A stretch of DNA of 64,000 nucleotides from Coriolopsis trogii (Eukaryota > Basidiomycota > Agaricomycetes > Polyporales > Polyporaceae): the NCBI GenBank assembly GCA_020543525.1, contig JAHYIO010000002.1, positions 310,001 through 374,000 on the forward strand. The letters run 5' to 3'. The notes under the pieces are model-generated. The model did not search any database, was not told the origin of the DNA, and saw only the letters and a list, made by a program, of their open reading frames with translations. Position 1 is the first letter of the stretch. The number at the start of each line of letters is the position of its first letter. A program made the translations under genes and the position numbers. This document shows, piece after piece, positions 12,494 through 21,799 of this stretch.

Positions 12494-12948
12494 TGCCATG
12501 GCCATGCGTTGACTGCCTCATAGGGAATACTGAAGCGCGAACCAAATGATAGTACTATCAGACAGCCGAGGTGGACCATACTTACTGCTAGGTCCTTACA
12601 ACTTACGGCGGACGTTTTGATGATGAGCTCAAGGATGCCAGATATATTCATCACACATGCCCACTACTGGAGTCTCTAACGGCATCATCGGCTCAACCTG
12701 TTGCACAGCATCTGCGGTTGGTATCGGTCCTCGGCAGTGCTGTGCACTTATGTACTCGACCACAATTGGCTATAAGGATTCACTCACGCCGTCCGAAACC
12801 CTCTCACACTCGACCACTACCTTGGACACCGATGGCAACCTGGTAAGTTGGATGGTTCAAGTGTGCATCTGCTGCTGACGTCTCTTTCTCATGGAGGTTT
12901 GATTATGTTTCTCTCGCGTTAGTGAGTGTAGTCAGCAACAAGCAAATT

Positions 12949-13408
12949 ATGTCCATGATTCTGATGGTTCGTGCACAGACGCTTGCCGTGCTTGCTGGCA
13001 TCGGTTTCGCGGTGTACAGCGTGAGGAGAGCCATGTCCGGCGCTGTAGACGCTACAAAAGACTCGTGAGTTCGCGACTGTGCAAAGCATTGGGACATTGA
13101 CCCGACTCGGACTGTGAACTTCAGGTTGAAGAACAAGGGCTTGAACGTCTCCAAACACGGCCTCTCGGTCAAGACCGACAAGAGGTTCGACCGGGAGCAG
13201 TATCTGGACGCTACGCAACGGTCAGTTCGTTGGTCTTCGTTTACGGCCTTACTGACGTGCAGGTTGCACTTACAGTGGATTCATCAAAGCGTACAACGCA
13301 TCCTCCGGAGGCAACCAGGCCCTGAAAGCTACTCCGTCGTCAGACTCGGAGCAGGGGTCGGGTAAAAAGCACAAAATCTGGCGTCGGAGGGAGACCGTGG
13401 AGAAGTGA
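12949..13408 (+). CDS. Small single-pass membrane protein 'SMP', copy U1
   Basis: No named family was recognised; it looks like a conserved small fungal membrane protein. The minimal model starts at ATG 12,949 (MSMILMVRAQ) and gives a hydrophobic segment LAVLAGIGFAVYSV followed by RRAMSGAVDATKDS. After a ~62-nt intron comes LKNKGLNVSKHGLSVKTDK with FDREQYLDATQR. After a ~55-nt intron comes GFIKAYNASSGGNQALKATP, and the protein ends GKKHKIWRRRETVEK. It is about 115 residues: one membrane segment, then a basic soluble tail. All junctions are GT..AG and keep frame. Alternative: an upstream exon from 12,657 ending at the GTAAGT at 12,843 can splice in frame to TLAVLAG, adding about 60 residues. 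Confidence 0.65.
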
Positions 13409-14086
13409 AAGCTCCTCGTTCCTCCTGTACTTCTCCGCAGACCTCACTTCTTGGCAGATTCCGGGACTTGGGCATTGATGTTAGGCGGACTCTTACGGAC
13501 TATAAACTGTATCCAATATATAACTATTGACCCTTCCGCCGCGTTGATTCGCGAGACTTAACCATGGGGATTCCGCTGCATCGCTCTCCAGATGAGGACA
13601 GATGGTTCCCAGATGTCCCTCGGTTGTCGGCGGAGAGTTGAGTCGATAATGTGCGGCCCGCCCAATGTCGAACGCAGACATCTGTCCGCAGAGCTGATGG
13701 GCATCAAGCATCGTAGCTACCACCATGCACGTCTGCGCACTCACGTTCATACTCCTCAGCGTTTGGGATTATCTCTGCATAGCGTGTACTGATGGTGATG
13801 CCAACACGCTCGAATTCGGTGAGCATGCAGTCGGACGCGCGACCACTTGTTCGCCCATCTCCTTTTTCTTCCGTCCCCTCACCTCGAGCCCTGGCCGACC
13901 GCGCGACGGAGGCTGAGAGCTTCGGCAGTGGCAGACGGCGTGAGACGAGCGTTTTCATTCATTTGGGCGAGCCGGTGTCGTTCAAGACGCGTGCAAGAGG
14001 CGCAGTGGCTTTCTTCTCTTCATTTTCCTCCATCTACCCGTTGGCTTTTTTCTTCATCTCCTCCTCTCTTGGTTGCTTCTCTCACC

Positions 14087-16193
14087 ATGGCCGACGACAA
14101 CGTTGCCGACATCCTCTCGCCGACGAGCCCTTCGATGGCCAGCGCAGTCTTTGGCAGTGCGCCACGCCTCCGCCGGCCAAGCACCCCCAAGTCGCCGCCA
14201 GCAGGCCTCTCGCAGCCTGGGACCCCTTCTCGAGTAGAGAAAGCCCTGCCGACTGTCCCAAGGTCCACGCCAGCGAAGTCGTCCATGCACAAGAAGCCCC
14301 TGCCGCGCCCACAACCTGGCAAGAGGCCCGACAGTCCTGACGTCGATGTCATCTTAGCACGCACCCCGCGTCCGCGACGCAAGTCCTCAGTCACGTTCAA
14401 CAACCCTCCTATCGCCAAGGGGAAGGCGGGGGCGTCAGGAGCGGTGCCGTCGAGCTGGAAGGGCCCGAAAGGCCAGGACGACGAAGATGAGTCTCTCATC
14501 TCGGGGTACGGCGAAGCGCTTCAGAAGGACGAGGGGAGTGATGATGAGGGGAGCGAGTCGGACTCGAGCATCGACATACACACTCCTTTACCGTACGTCC
14601 CCTTCTACGATATCATTGATCCATTTGTCGACTCATGCACCGCATATAGTCACCTCATGTTCCGCGATGGCTTGCTGTCACCTCGGTCGAAGCTCCTGCC
14701 CGGCGGGGGAACCTCGACGCTCTCCTTATACATCGAAGAGAACGACGAGGAGCAGGGGAAGCGCGCGAATAGCGTTCTTAGTTTGGCTTCGACAGGTACG
14801 TCTAACACGCGGTGTTCCTGGTTGGCGAGATCGAAGTGCTCACGCCTTCGGATGGATTGTAGCGACCAGCACCATGACCAAGTCTGGGATCTTCAGAGAT
14901 CCTCGAGACACTGAACGGCGAAGGAACAGGCATCGGGATCAGACCCTCCTCCGTGCCGGAATGGGCCTCACTACGGGGCTCGGATGGAGCGACAGTGAAG
15001 ACGAGGATGCGCCCTCACTACTCACCCGACGGCTCATCACCACAAACAGTTCGCGCCAAACGTCCATGTACTCGTCGATGTCTCGCGCGCCGTCTCAGCT
15101 TTCCAAGTCGACGTCCGTCGGGAACTTGTCCAACGCGCCTCCGTCCTACTCTCCCGGGCCTCGCCCAGGCGCAAGACGGCTCTCTAGGTCCACGTCGACC
15201 AGCTTCACCCAGAGTCGTCTGAGCACCGCGGACACGGAGAGCATCATGTCCATAGAGGCGCTTCGTCCTACGCGGAGCCGCACGCAGTCGAACGCGTCCG
15301 CAAGCTCGATTGTGTCCAGTGCCTCGCGCGACTCAAGCGGTCCAGCACAGTCAGTGACGAGCTCGCAGGCTACTAGTTCTTCTCGCGCGACTGTTCCGCG
15401 TCCGCTCCGCCTGCCTCAGACCGCAGGGACACTCCCGCCGTCGGTCACACGAACCACCTCCGCCGTTGCGGAGTCCCGTCCCCCAGTGACCTCCGCGAGT
15501 ACGAGGATCGCCAGCACGGGCGGCGTGGCGCGCCCGCGCAACCGCACGCTTTCCAACCCTGGCTCCCGCCCAACGAACGTGTCTACGTCCTCCCGCCCCT
15601 CGGCATCCTCGCGCATCGTGCCCCCGCGCTCGGTCTCGACGTCCGTCATGGCCCCTGTTCGGTCGTTGTCGTCCTCGGTGAGCGCGGGCGCGCTCGCGAG
15701 TCGCAGCCACGACCCGTTGTCCGAGTTCCCGCTGCCTCCGTCTTCGCCTATCCCACCGTTCGCGGGTCGCCCGAGCGCGAATACGGCGACGTCACCGGTG
15801 GCGGCTCCAGGGGTGGGTCCTATGGGACGTCCCGTGCTGAACACGGTGGGGACGGGGACGGGGATGGTGTGTTGCATGGACGCGCGCGGCGGGATCTCGG
15901 CTGGAGGGTATCTGTGCGGCGAATCTTCCGGATTGACGAGCTGTCTCTGTACAAGAAGTGGAATGCTAGGAATGCTGGTGGGGGTTTGTACATGTGGAAT
16001 GCTGGTAGGTCTCTGTACATTTGGAAGGCCAGCGTCCGAATGGGCGCATTTGTCCTGCAATTCACACCGTGTGCCGGAGGACAGACTCAGAGACATGGTG
16101 AGGATACTCACCCAGAGACAGACTGCAGCGTACACCCAGGTGTCGTATCACACACAGCTCGCAGCTCGCAGCTCACGAATGAGGCGTGCATGA
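14087..16193 (+). pseudogene. Gene X copy U1, native C-terminus lost, chimeric tail
   Basis: Gene X encodes a disordered Ser/Arg/Pro-rich protein of unknown function; compare the intact copy at 51,869. This copy starts at ATG 14,087 (CACCATGG context), keeps both introns, and matches the intact copy to about 15,870. There, 30 bp (ACTGGTCC...GCCGAGG in the intact copy) are missing, and the sequence switches to unrelated cassette DNA after GGGGATGGTGT. The frame stays open for about 110 further codons (CCMDARGGISAGGYLCGE onward) to a stop at 16,193, so a chimeric protein could be made. The last ~30 native residues are lost. The upstream gap 13,409-14,086 holds only 3' UTR and promoter sequence, with a pyrimidine-rich stretch before the ATG. 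Confidence 0.75.
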
Positions 16194-17377
16194 TGGGCGT
16201 CTACTGCACATACGCGACGCGCCGACGTCGACGCGTCTTGTTTCTTGCCACCATGACCGCGGCCGCTCTGGACCACGGAAATACTGAAGGCTACATATCT
16301 ACTCAGACTCTCGCTGCCGCATCACCGGGCCTCTCTGACGTCTCAGCCTGCTCACTGGCCCGACGCGACTCTGGTACCCACCCAATCGTCACCCGGACGC
16401 ATCCCTCGCCACTGCCATCACCCGGCCACGAACTCGTCCTCTGGTTCTAGTGGAACACTCGCACCTTGCTCGGTGCGTGCCGTATGGTGACGGACGCTAT
16501 CCGAGAGGACATGCCCGAGCAGTCGCACCACTGGCAGCTCAAAGCAGCGCTAGCGGTTCGCCTCCTCTGCGAGTGTCGAAGATGTCCACTGTGGGAGCAT
16601 GGAAACTGAGGCACTGGCGACCCTTTGCTCTGACTCCCTCTCTTCCTGCACGGATCCCTGAACCAAGCAAAGGTACGTCAGTAATGAAAGCAACTGCTGC
16701 AGAGTGTGGGAGAGTACAGTGTGTGGATGTTGTCGAATAGAGACTGTACTCACATAGCTGGCACAGCTGGAGCCGGCGTGGACGCACACACACCATAACC
16801 TTTGCCGTGAAGAACTCTCTTGCTCTTGCATGCCAGTACACATCTGCACCCGTCCGTTGAGAGCGCCGCGGAGATGATGCGAATGAAAACGACGATGAAC
16901 GACCGGGGAGAGGGTGTGGGAAATGGCAATGACCGTCTGCACGAGATATTCCAACGTCCGTTGTCACCCTGTGGTGTGAATGCAAAGACGTGGAACATGG
17001 ATGTGCCTGAAACTGCGTACAGGAGAACGTGTGGTGGCATGAATCTATGTCCCGCATCAATGCCGTTGACTCGAGAGGTGATGCAGCCCGGACCGGGGCA
17101 GAGGCATGTGGTGTGTAGATAGGAGAGTGAGTGCAATGTGCTGAGCTGCACAAGCCCCGAAGCCAGGGCAAGTGGCGCAGAGGGACCTGCGAAAGGCTGG
17201 GTAGGTCATAGTGATGGCTGTAAGCCGCTGCGTGCATTGATACGGGAATGGGTTGACATCCGAGGCAGGTGGGTGAAGGACGTTAGGCTGCATGTCGAGG
17301 AGATATATGGGAGTGTTGCACGGCTCACCTAGGAATAGTCACGGCGGAATATGTTGGAGTCGACATGGTGCTGCAGA
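15871..17377. other. Cassette left part, U1: no recognised gene
   Basis: DNA that replaces the gene X 3' end. Near 15,950-16,020 a short direct repeat (GGAATGCTGGT followed by TTTGTACA or CTGTACA) occurs. Open frames of 90-230 codons exist on both strands (for example antisense 16,539-17,237) but show no domain and overlap one another. Copies lie at 27,982, 32,993 and 43,932. Confidence 0.6.
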
Positions 17378-18637
17378 TAGTGATTGAAAGTCAGGTCATA
17401 TGACCGGTCATGACCGTTTAAATGACCGGACATGACCGGTCTATGACCTGACTTTGACCGCAACAATTGCGGTCATGCTAACAGTCCGGTTCCGGTCACA
17501 GTCAAGGACGTATGGGGGGTGACCGGTCGTGACCGGCTGTGACCGGTCATGACCGGGTGCCTCGGGTTAGGGCCAAACCCGAGGATCAAGGCCCTTCTCC
17601 TCCAGTCTCTCATATCCATTACCACTTGTACATGACCCTACTGTCTTTTTAGCTCCATCTCTTGCTTGACTTATGATTCTCACTGCTCTAAGCCTGGAGA
17701 ACTGCGCCACTGTGCTGTCTGCCTTGATCTCTCTTCCTCAACATCTAGGCTGGCTGGTAGATTGCCGCATACTCCACCACATCTCACTGGATTCCAGCCA
17801 TTCAAATGGAGGTGGGCAGTAGGGATGCAGGGGAATGGGAGTACAGAGTTCATTCATGAGGAAAGTCATCCACAGGTATGTCCCAATCATGTTTCTCAGC
17901 ACCCACCTCCCCCAGGCCGAGTATCCCCGTCAAGATAAGGGGATATCTCAGCCGATTCTTGGCGGATTAGGACGCGCAGGGGCCTATTCGAAAGCCATGC
18001 TCTGTGGCTTTCGAACGAGCCCACATGCGTCCGAAACGGACCGCTAGTGCACTCGGGACCCTTGCTCCTGTCTCTCCTTGACAGGAGCAGGTACTCTGCG
18101 TCACTGTGGGTTCGTTTCCTGGTGGATTTGGTTGCGAAGGGACCCGATGGAAAGCTACGTGCCGTAGCTTTCTAACGAGCCTCTTCGCGTCCAAATTCAT
18201 CCAGCCAATCACTCAGTACAGCACCTCGACCTCGGGGTATTTCATCCATATACCCCTCCACCCCACTACGCAGTCAGGAATTGTATATTTCTATAGAGTG
18301 CAGCATATGCTGCCCTCTATGGCTTTATACAGCTTATGACTGCTGTGGCCATACTGTGGGTATCATAACCCTTCGGCATTCAATCAACAGTTCACCAATT
18401 CCCTCATACATTCATATATGACTGGTCATAACCAGTCATGACTGGTCATGACCGGTCATGACTGCAGAACGGTCATGACCGGTTATGACCAATGACCTGA
18501 CTGAAGTCAGGTCAGGTCATGCAATGACCGATCTACCGGTCCGGTTATCGAGATTCAGACCGGTCAAGTCACGGTCCGGTCATCGGTCATTGCCCGGAGG
18601 GGCAAATGACCGGACTTGACCTGACTTTTAATCACTA
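17378..18637. mobile_element. Non-autonomous hAT-like DNA transposon, 1,260 bp
   Basis: The other array copies lack this segment, so the insertion is defined exactly. The 8-bp target GCTGCAGA is duplicated at 17,370-17,377 and 18,638-18,645. Ends are inverted: TAGTGATTGAAAGTCAGG on the left and the complement of TAGTGATTAAAAGTCAGG on the right. An 8-bp duplication with TAGTG-type ends is the hAT pattern. Subterminal regions (17,395-17,560 and 18,415-18,610) are dense in palindromic TGACCGGTCA units in both orientations, the layout expected for transposase-binding sites. No transposase is present; the inner ORFs (17,666-17,938; 18,106-18,339) show no domain. The insertion splits an 84-codon ORF that is whole in U2 and U3. 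Confidence 0.88.
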
Positions 18638-18952
18638 GCTGCAGATCAGAGGGCGGTTGGTCAACATGACAAGAGGGCAGCATTCAGCCATCGAGGAGGT
18701 GGTCGTACGAGTGGTCCACAAACATGGGGGCAGATATCTTGGCGTGAACCGAGTGCCTGCAGTTGCCGAGGATATGTTTGTGACTGTTGTCCCACATGTC
18801 CAAATGTTCGGGTATGCTCCATTTTCCGAGAACCCCGCTCATTTCGCTTGCTTGCTTGCATAATCAATTCTTACGTTTCAAACAGCATTGTCCAAGATAG
18901 GTGCAGCAGTGCACCATTCAAGCTCAGATAACTATAGGTAAACAACCACGAA

Positions 18953-19660
18953 CTAGTTCTCAAATTCAGAGATGGGGTCTTCTGAGAGCTCCCTGTGAGC
19001 AGCCGACTGCCCTGCACCCTCCTCCATGCCCGTGTCCTCAATTGATTTGGCACTCTTAGGGCCGTTCCGCTGGTAGCGAGTCTTCTTCAGCTGCCCATGC
19101 TCGTCATAGCGTGGAAGCCGCCGTCCAATATCGCGCCGGCCATAGTTGAGAGGTGGGGCAGGGAAGAGCGGACCTGGAGCAGCTGCCCGTGCATTCAACC
19201 TTGCATCAGCGACCTCTTCATCGGATGCACGTGTGAAGTAGAGCCGGTTAGTGTTGAGAAGGCAGAGGAGAGTGCGCATCTCGTGCGTCCGCATCTTGCT
19301 CGGGTTACGGAAGATGTATTCCGGCGGCCATCCAACCAATTTCAGCCGGTGCGGCATGAAAATGAAGTCACGGAAGTCTGTGACTGTCCAATGCATTTTC
19401 GCATCACGGTCTCCAGAAGCATCGGCTGTGCAACGGCATGTGAGCGTGACATCCCGGGCGCTGTAGAGAATATACGGATACATACCAAGTGCGGCATTCA
19501 TGCGGGAGCGCAAGGATCCACGTATTGCTCCGGTCTGAGTGGCATATTGCCGTTGGATGGTTGGATGAGAGGCAGGGATGGGTGATGGGCTGGTGCCGTC
19601 CGGTGCAGAGAATCTGAGAGGAACAGTCTGAAGCATCTCCGGATTATGCTGAGACCTCAA
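18953..19660 (-). CDS. Hypothetical protein, 235 aa, copy U1
   Basis: A single uninterrupted frame. It begins MRSQHNPEMLQTVPLRF; the middle is globular (RSRMNAALGMYPYILYSAR; MHWTVTDFRDFIFMPHRLK; GWPPEYIFRNPSKMRTHEM; LCLLNTNRLYFTRASDEEV). A Pro/Arg-rich and acidic tail ends PISEFEN. The WPP-(x)n-F-NPS segment followed by LLxxxxxxRLYFxxASDEE resembles a type of hypothetical protein common in Agaricomycete repeat regions; I know no function for it. This is the reference copy, with full-length or damaged copies in U2, U2' and U3. Confidence 0.6.
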   Translation of the reverse strand: MRSQHNPEMLQTVPLRFSAPDGTSPSPIPASHPTIQRQYATQTGAIRGSLRSRMNAALGMYPYILYSARDVTLTCRCTADASGDRDAKMHWTVTDFRDFIFMPHRLKLVGWPPEYIFRNPSKMRTHEMRTLLCLLNTNRLYFTRASDEEVADARLNARAAAPGPLFPAPPLNYGRRDIGRRLPRYDEHGQLKKTRYQRNGPKSAKSIEDTGMEEGAGQSAAHRELSEDPISEFEN

Positions 19661-19755
19661 ACAATGAGGCTGCCGAGTATTTAACAGATGGGAGGACAGG
19701 CAAAAGGTATATGTTTGCTATTGGAACAGAGTGAACGGACCAGATCTGTGTGAAG

Positions 19756-20210
19756 ATGCTGATCTTTGTGAAGACCCTGGCAGGCAAGACAATCGCCCTC
19801 GAGGTCCTTATCTGCCAAATTTGCGCTACTCTGAGTTTCTGAATTCATGTCTACAGCACAATTATGGTCAACACTGTAGACAGTCTTCAGTGCATTGTTT
19901 ATCACCGCTTGTGCACACTGGTACTACCAGCCTCTGTTTGCCATCTCATGCCCAGGGAGCACAACGGCAGCCTGTGATCTCATCCAGGCCAACAGTGCAA
20001 ATCGCTTCACAAGACACCAAAAATAAACATGGAGCGGACCAAGGGCCGCATGAAACACTCGCTTCGCTTCAGGCTGCTTCTTTCTCGTCTGTTCAATATT
20101 GAGAGCCGGCCATGTACACACGCATGTCCGCCGGCAAGTCAAGAACCACATTGCCCCTTCAATCAGAAGGGAATCTATTTATGAGATGGTCGGCAAACCA
20201 GTGTGACAAT
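19756..20210 (+). pseudogene. Ubiquitin-derived relic, copy U1
   Basis: From ATG 19,756 the translation is MLIFVKTLAGKTIALEV, matching the first 17 residues of ubiquitin except Q2L, T9A and T14A. Homology then stops. A weaker match follows about 200 bp on: VQIASQDTKNKHGADQG (near 20,000), recalling the VKxKIQDKEG..PDQ region of ubiquitin. After that come ..SAGKSRTTL.. and FNQKG, which recall ..FAGKQLEDGRTL..YNIQKE. Frames change between pieces and stops intervene, so no ubiquitin can be made. The N-terminal match is firm; the later pieces are tentative. The same relic is in U2, U2' and U3. Confidence 0.62.
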
Positions 20211-21120
20211 CCAAAACCTGGCAATCCAGCAGTCAACCGCTGCGCAGCAGGGCCAACTGGTGTGGTTGAAAGTACGTACACTAGCAGACAAGATATCTCA
20301 CCTGCAATCCTTTCTCTTCAGGCATCCCGGATCCCAGGCTTCTGTGCCTCGGAGCCTGTCCCTGTCCTGCACTGTGCTGTGTGTCGGTCGTCAGTTTAGA
20401 CTTGGTCTCTGGTGCTACATTCCAATGCCGAGACGCAGTCCTGGTCGGCCGGAAAATGAATTGAATATGAGTGGAATGGTCAGGGAAGCAAAATGAGCGG
20501 AGTGCGTGAGTGAATTGCTTAGCGAGACAGAGACAGACACACCGCTTGTGAGAAGAAGACGGAGAGGTCAGAGAAGACCATGCCCGGCGCGCGCAATTTT
20601 CGGTCGACTGCTATTGCTACCAACTACACGGGGAGTCTAAACTCTGCTCCATCCGAGTCGCGTGCGTCGGCGGAACAACAGGGGCACATGGAGAGCCCTG
20701 ACAAGCACAGAATATGTAGAGTCAAAGTCGTCCAGCAATTACGAGCAAGGCACGAGCAACCAAGCGAACCGAGGAGTAGCACGAGAAGTACGAGGCGAGA
20801 CGGAGCGCGTACTGCGCGCCGGCGTCACGAACATCATGGGCGTAATGAGCAAAGTGCTCGTGGACATAGCGTGATCACCGTACTCGGACCGGACACATAG
20901 TGCGAACCAGATGGAGGCCGCCATCCTGACCTGCTCTGACACATTGGCATCTGGTCCGTGCACGAGCGGCGGACCATTTAGGACGGGAGAAAGCAGGGAG
21001 TGAGGACCCATCCCTCGTCCTCATGTGTCTCTACTTTGCCCGTGACGTTGGCCCAGCATGGGCTGCTATGTGAGTTGTGAGCACTCGTCGTCTGCATACA
21101 CGAATCTAGGCGTACTGACT
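20211..21120. other. Cassette middle part, U1: short ORFs only
   Basis: Plus-strand frames here include 20,662-20,874 (ends GVAREVRGETERVLRAGVTN..VMSKVLVDIA) and an overlapping 106-codon frame. They are conserved between units only because the DNA is recent. No domain, RNA gene or inverted ends were recognised. Confidence 0.4.
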
Positions 21121-21127
21121 GGCTGTG

Positions 21128-21785
21128 ATAGCCCTGCCCGTCTGTCTCATTGTCGACGAGGCTTCATCGGATGACGACTCTGGTGAGCGTCGCATTCGTC
21201 GTCACAAAGGCTTCCATCTCACTCACTGATATTGCACGCAGCGGCGTCGTCTCACCCTTGACCCCGCAACAATGGGACGCCGCGGCGCGGGGGACACGAT
21301 CAGTGTTCGGTTCGTATCTTGTTACCGACTCCGTATTGATCAATCTCGCTGACGGTCCGAGATTGTCAGAGAAACGGCAGGACTCGGCACCATCCTGATC
21401 TGCCTGAGCTCCGACAACGTCCACTGGGATGGGGAACGTAAGCGTTCCGATTCAAGTTGAAAGAGCAGAATTCATACGTACTTGTCTTGACCGGTCTCTA
21501 GAGCCCTGACCGTTTCGTTGCCGACGAGGCTACATCGGATGACAACTCTGGTGAGTGCCGCGTACCGTGTGACGGAAGGTGTTGTCTCATTACGGCTACG
21601 TGCAGTGGTCGTCCTGGAGTGGGCCCACAATGACGGGATCGGGCCTGTCACGTTTGCCGCGGACTCGGAGTCGTTCCGTGCGTATCTCGCTGAGCGCGTG
21701 TGTATTAATGTCTGACTGTCTACACAGGTGGAGGAGACGGCACGACACCGTCCTGATCTGTCTGAGCTCCGACGACGTCGAGGGT
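21128..21785 (+). repeat. Diverged ~300-bp tandem duplication inside the cassette, U1
   Basis: Two related stretches, about 21,128-21,425 and 21,503-21,785, align from CCCTG.CCGT.T.GTTG.CGACGAGGCT to CTGATCTG.CTGAGCTCCGAC.ACGTC. Both have candidate introns at the same places (GTGAG.. after GATGAC.ACTCTG). Both can encode TVLICLSSD(N/D)V in the last exon. This suggests an old duplication of a three-exon piece of an unknown gene. Copies: U2 31,960-32,605; U2' 37,085-37,735; U3 47,910-48,560. Confidence 0.5.
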
Positions 21786-21799
21786 CCGAGCCGCGCCGT

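Noticed and set aside
15950..16020. CRISPR-like short repeats
   Set aside because: Only two imperfect GGAATGCTGGT units; eukaryotic context; no spacers.
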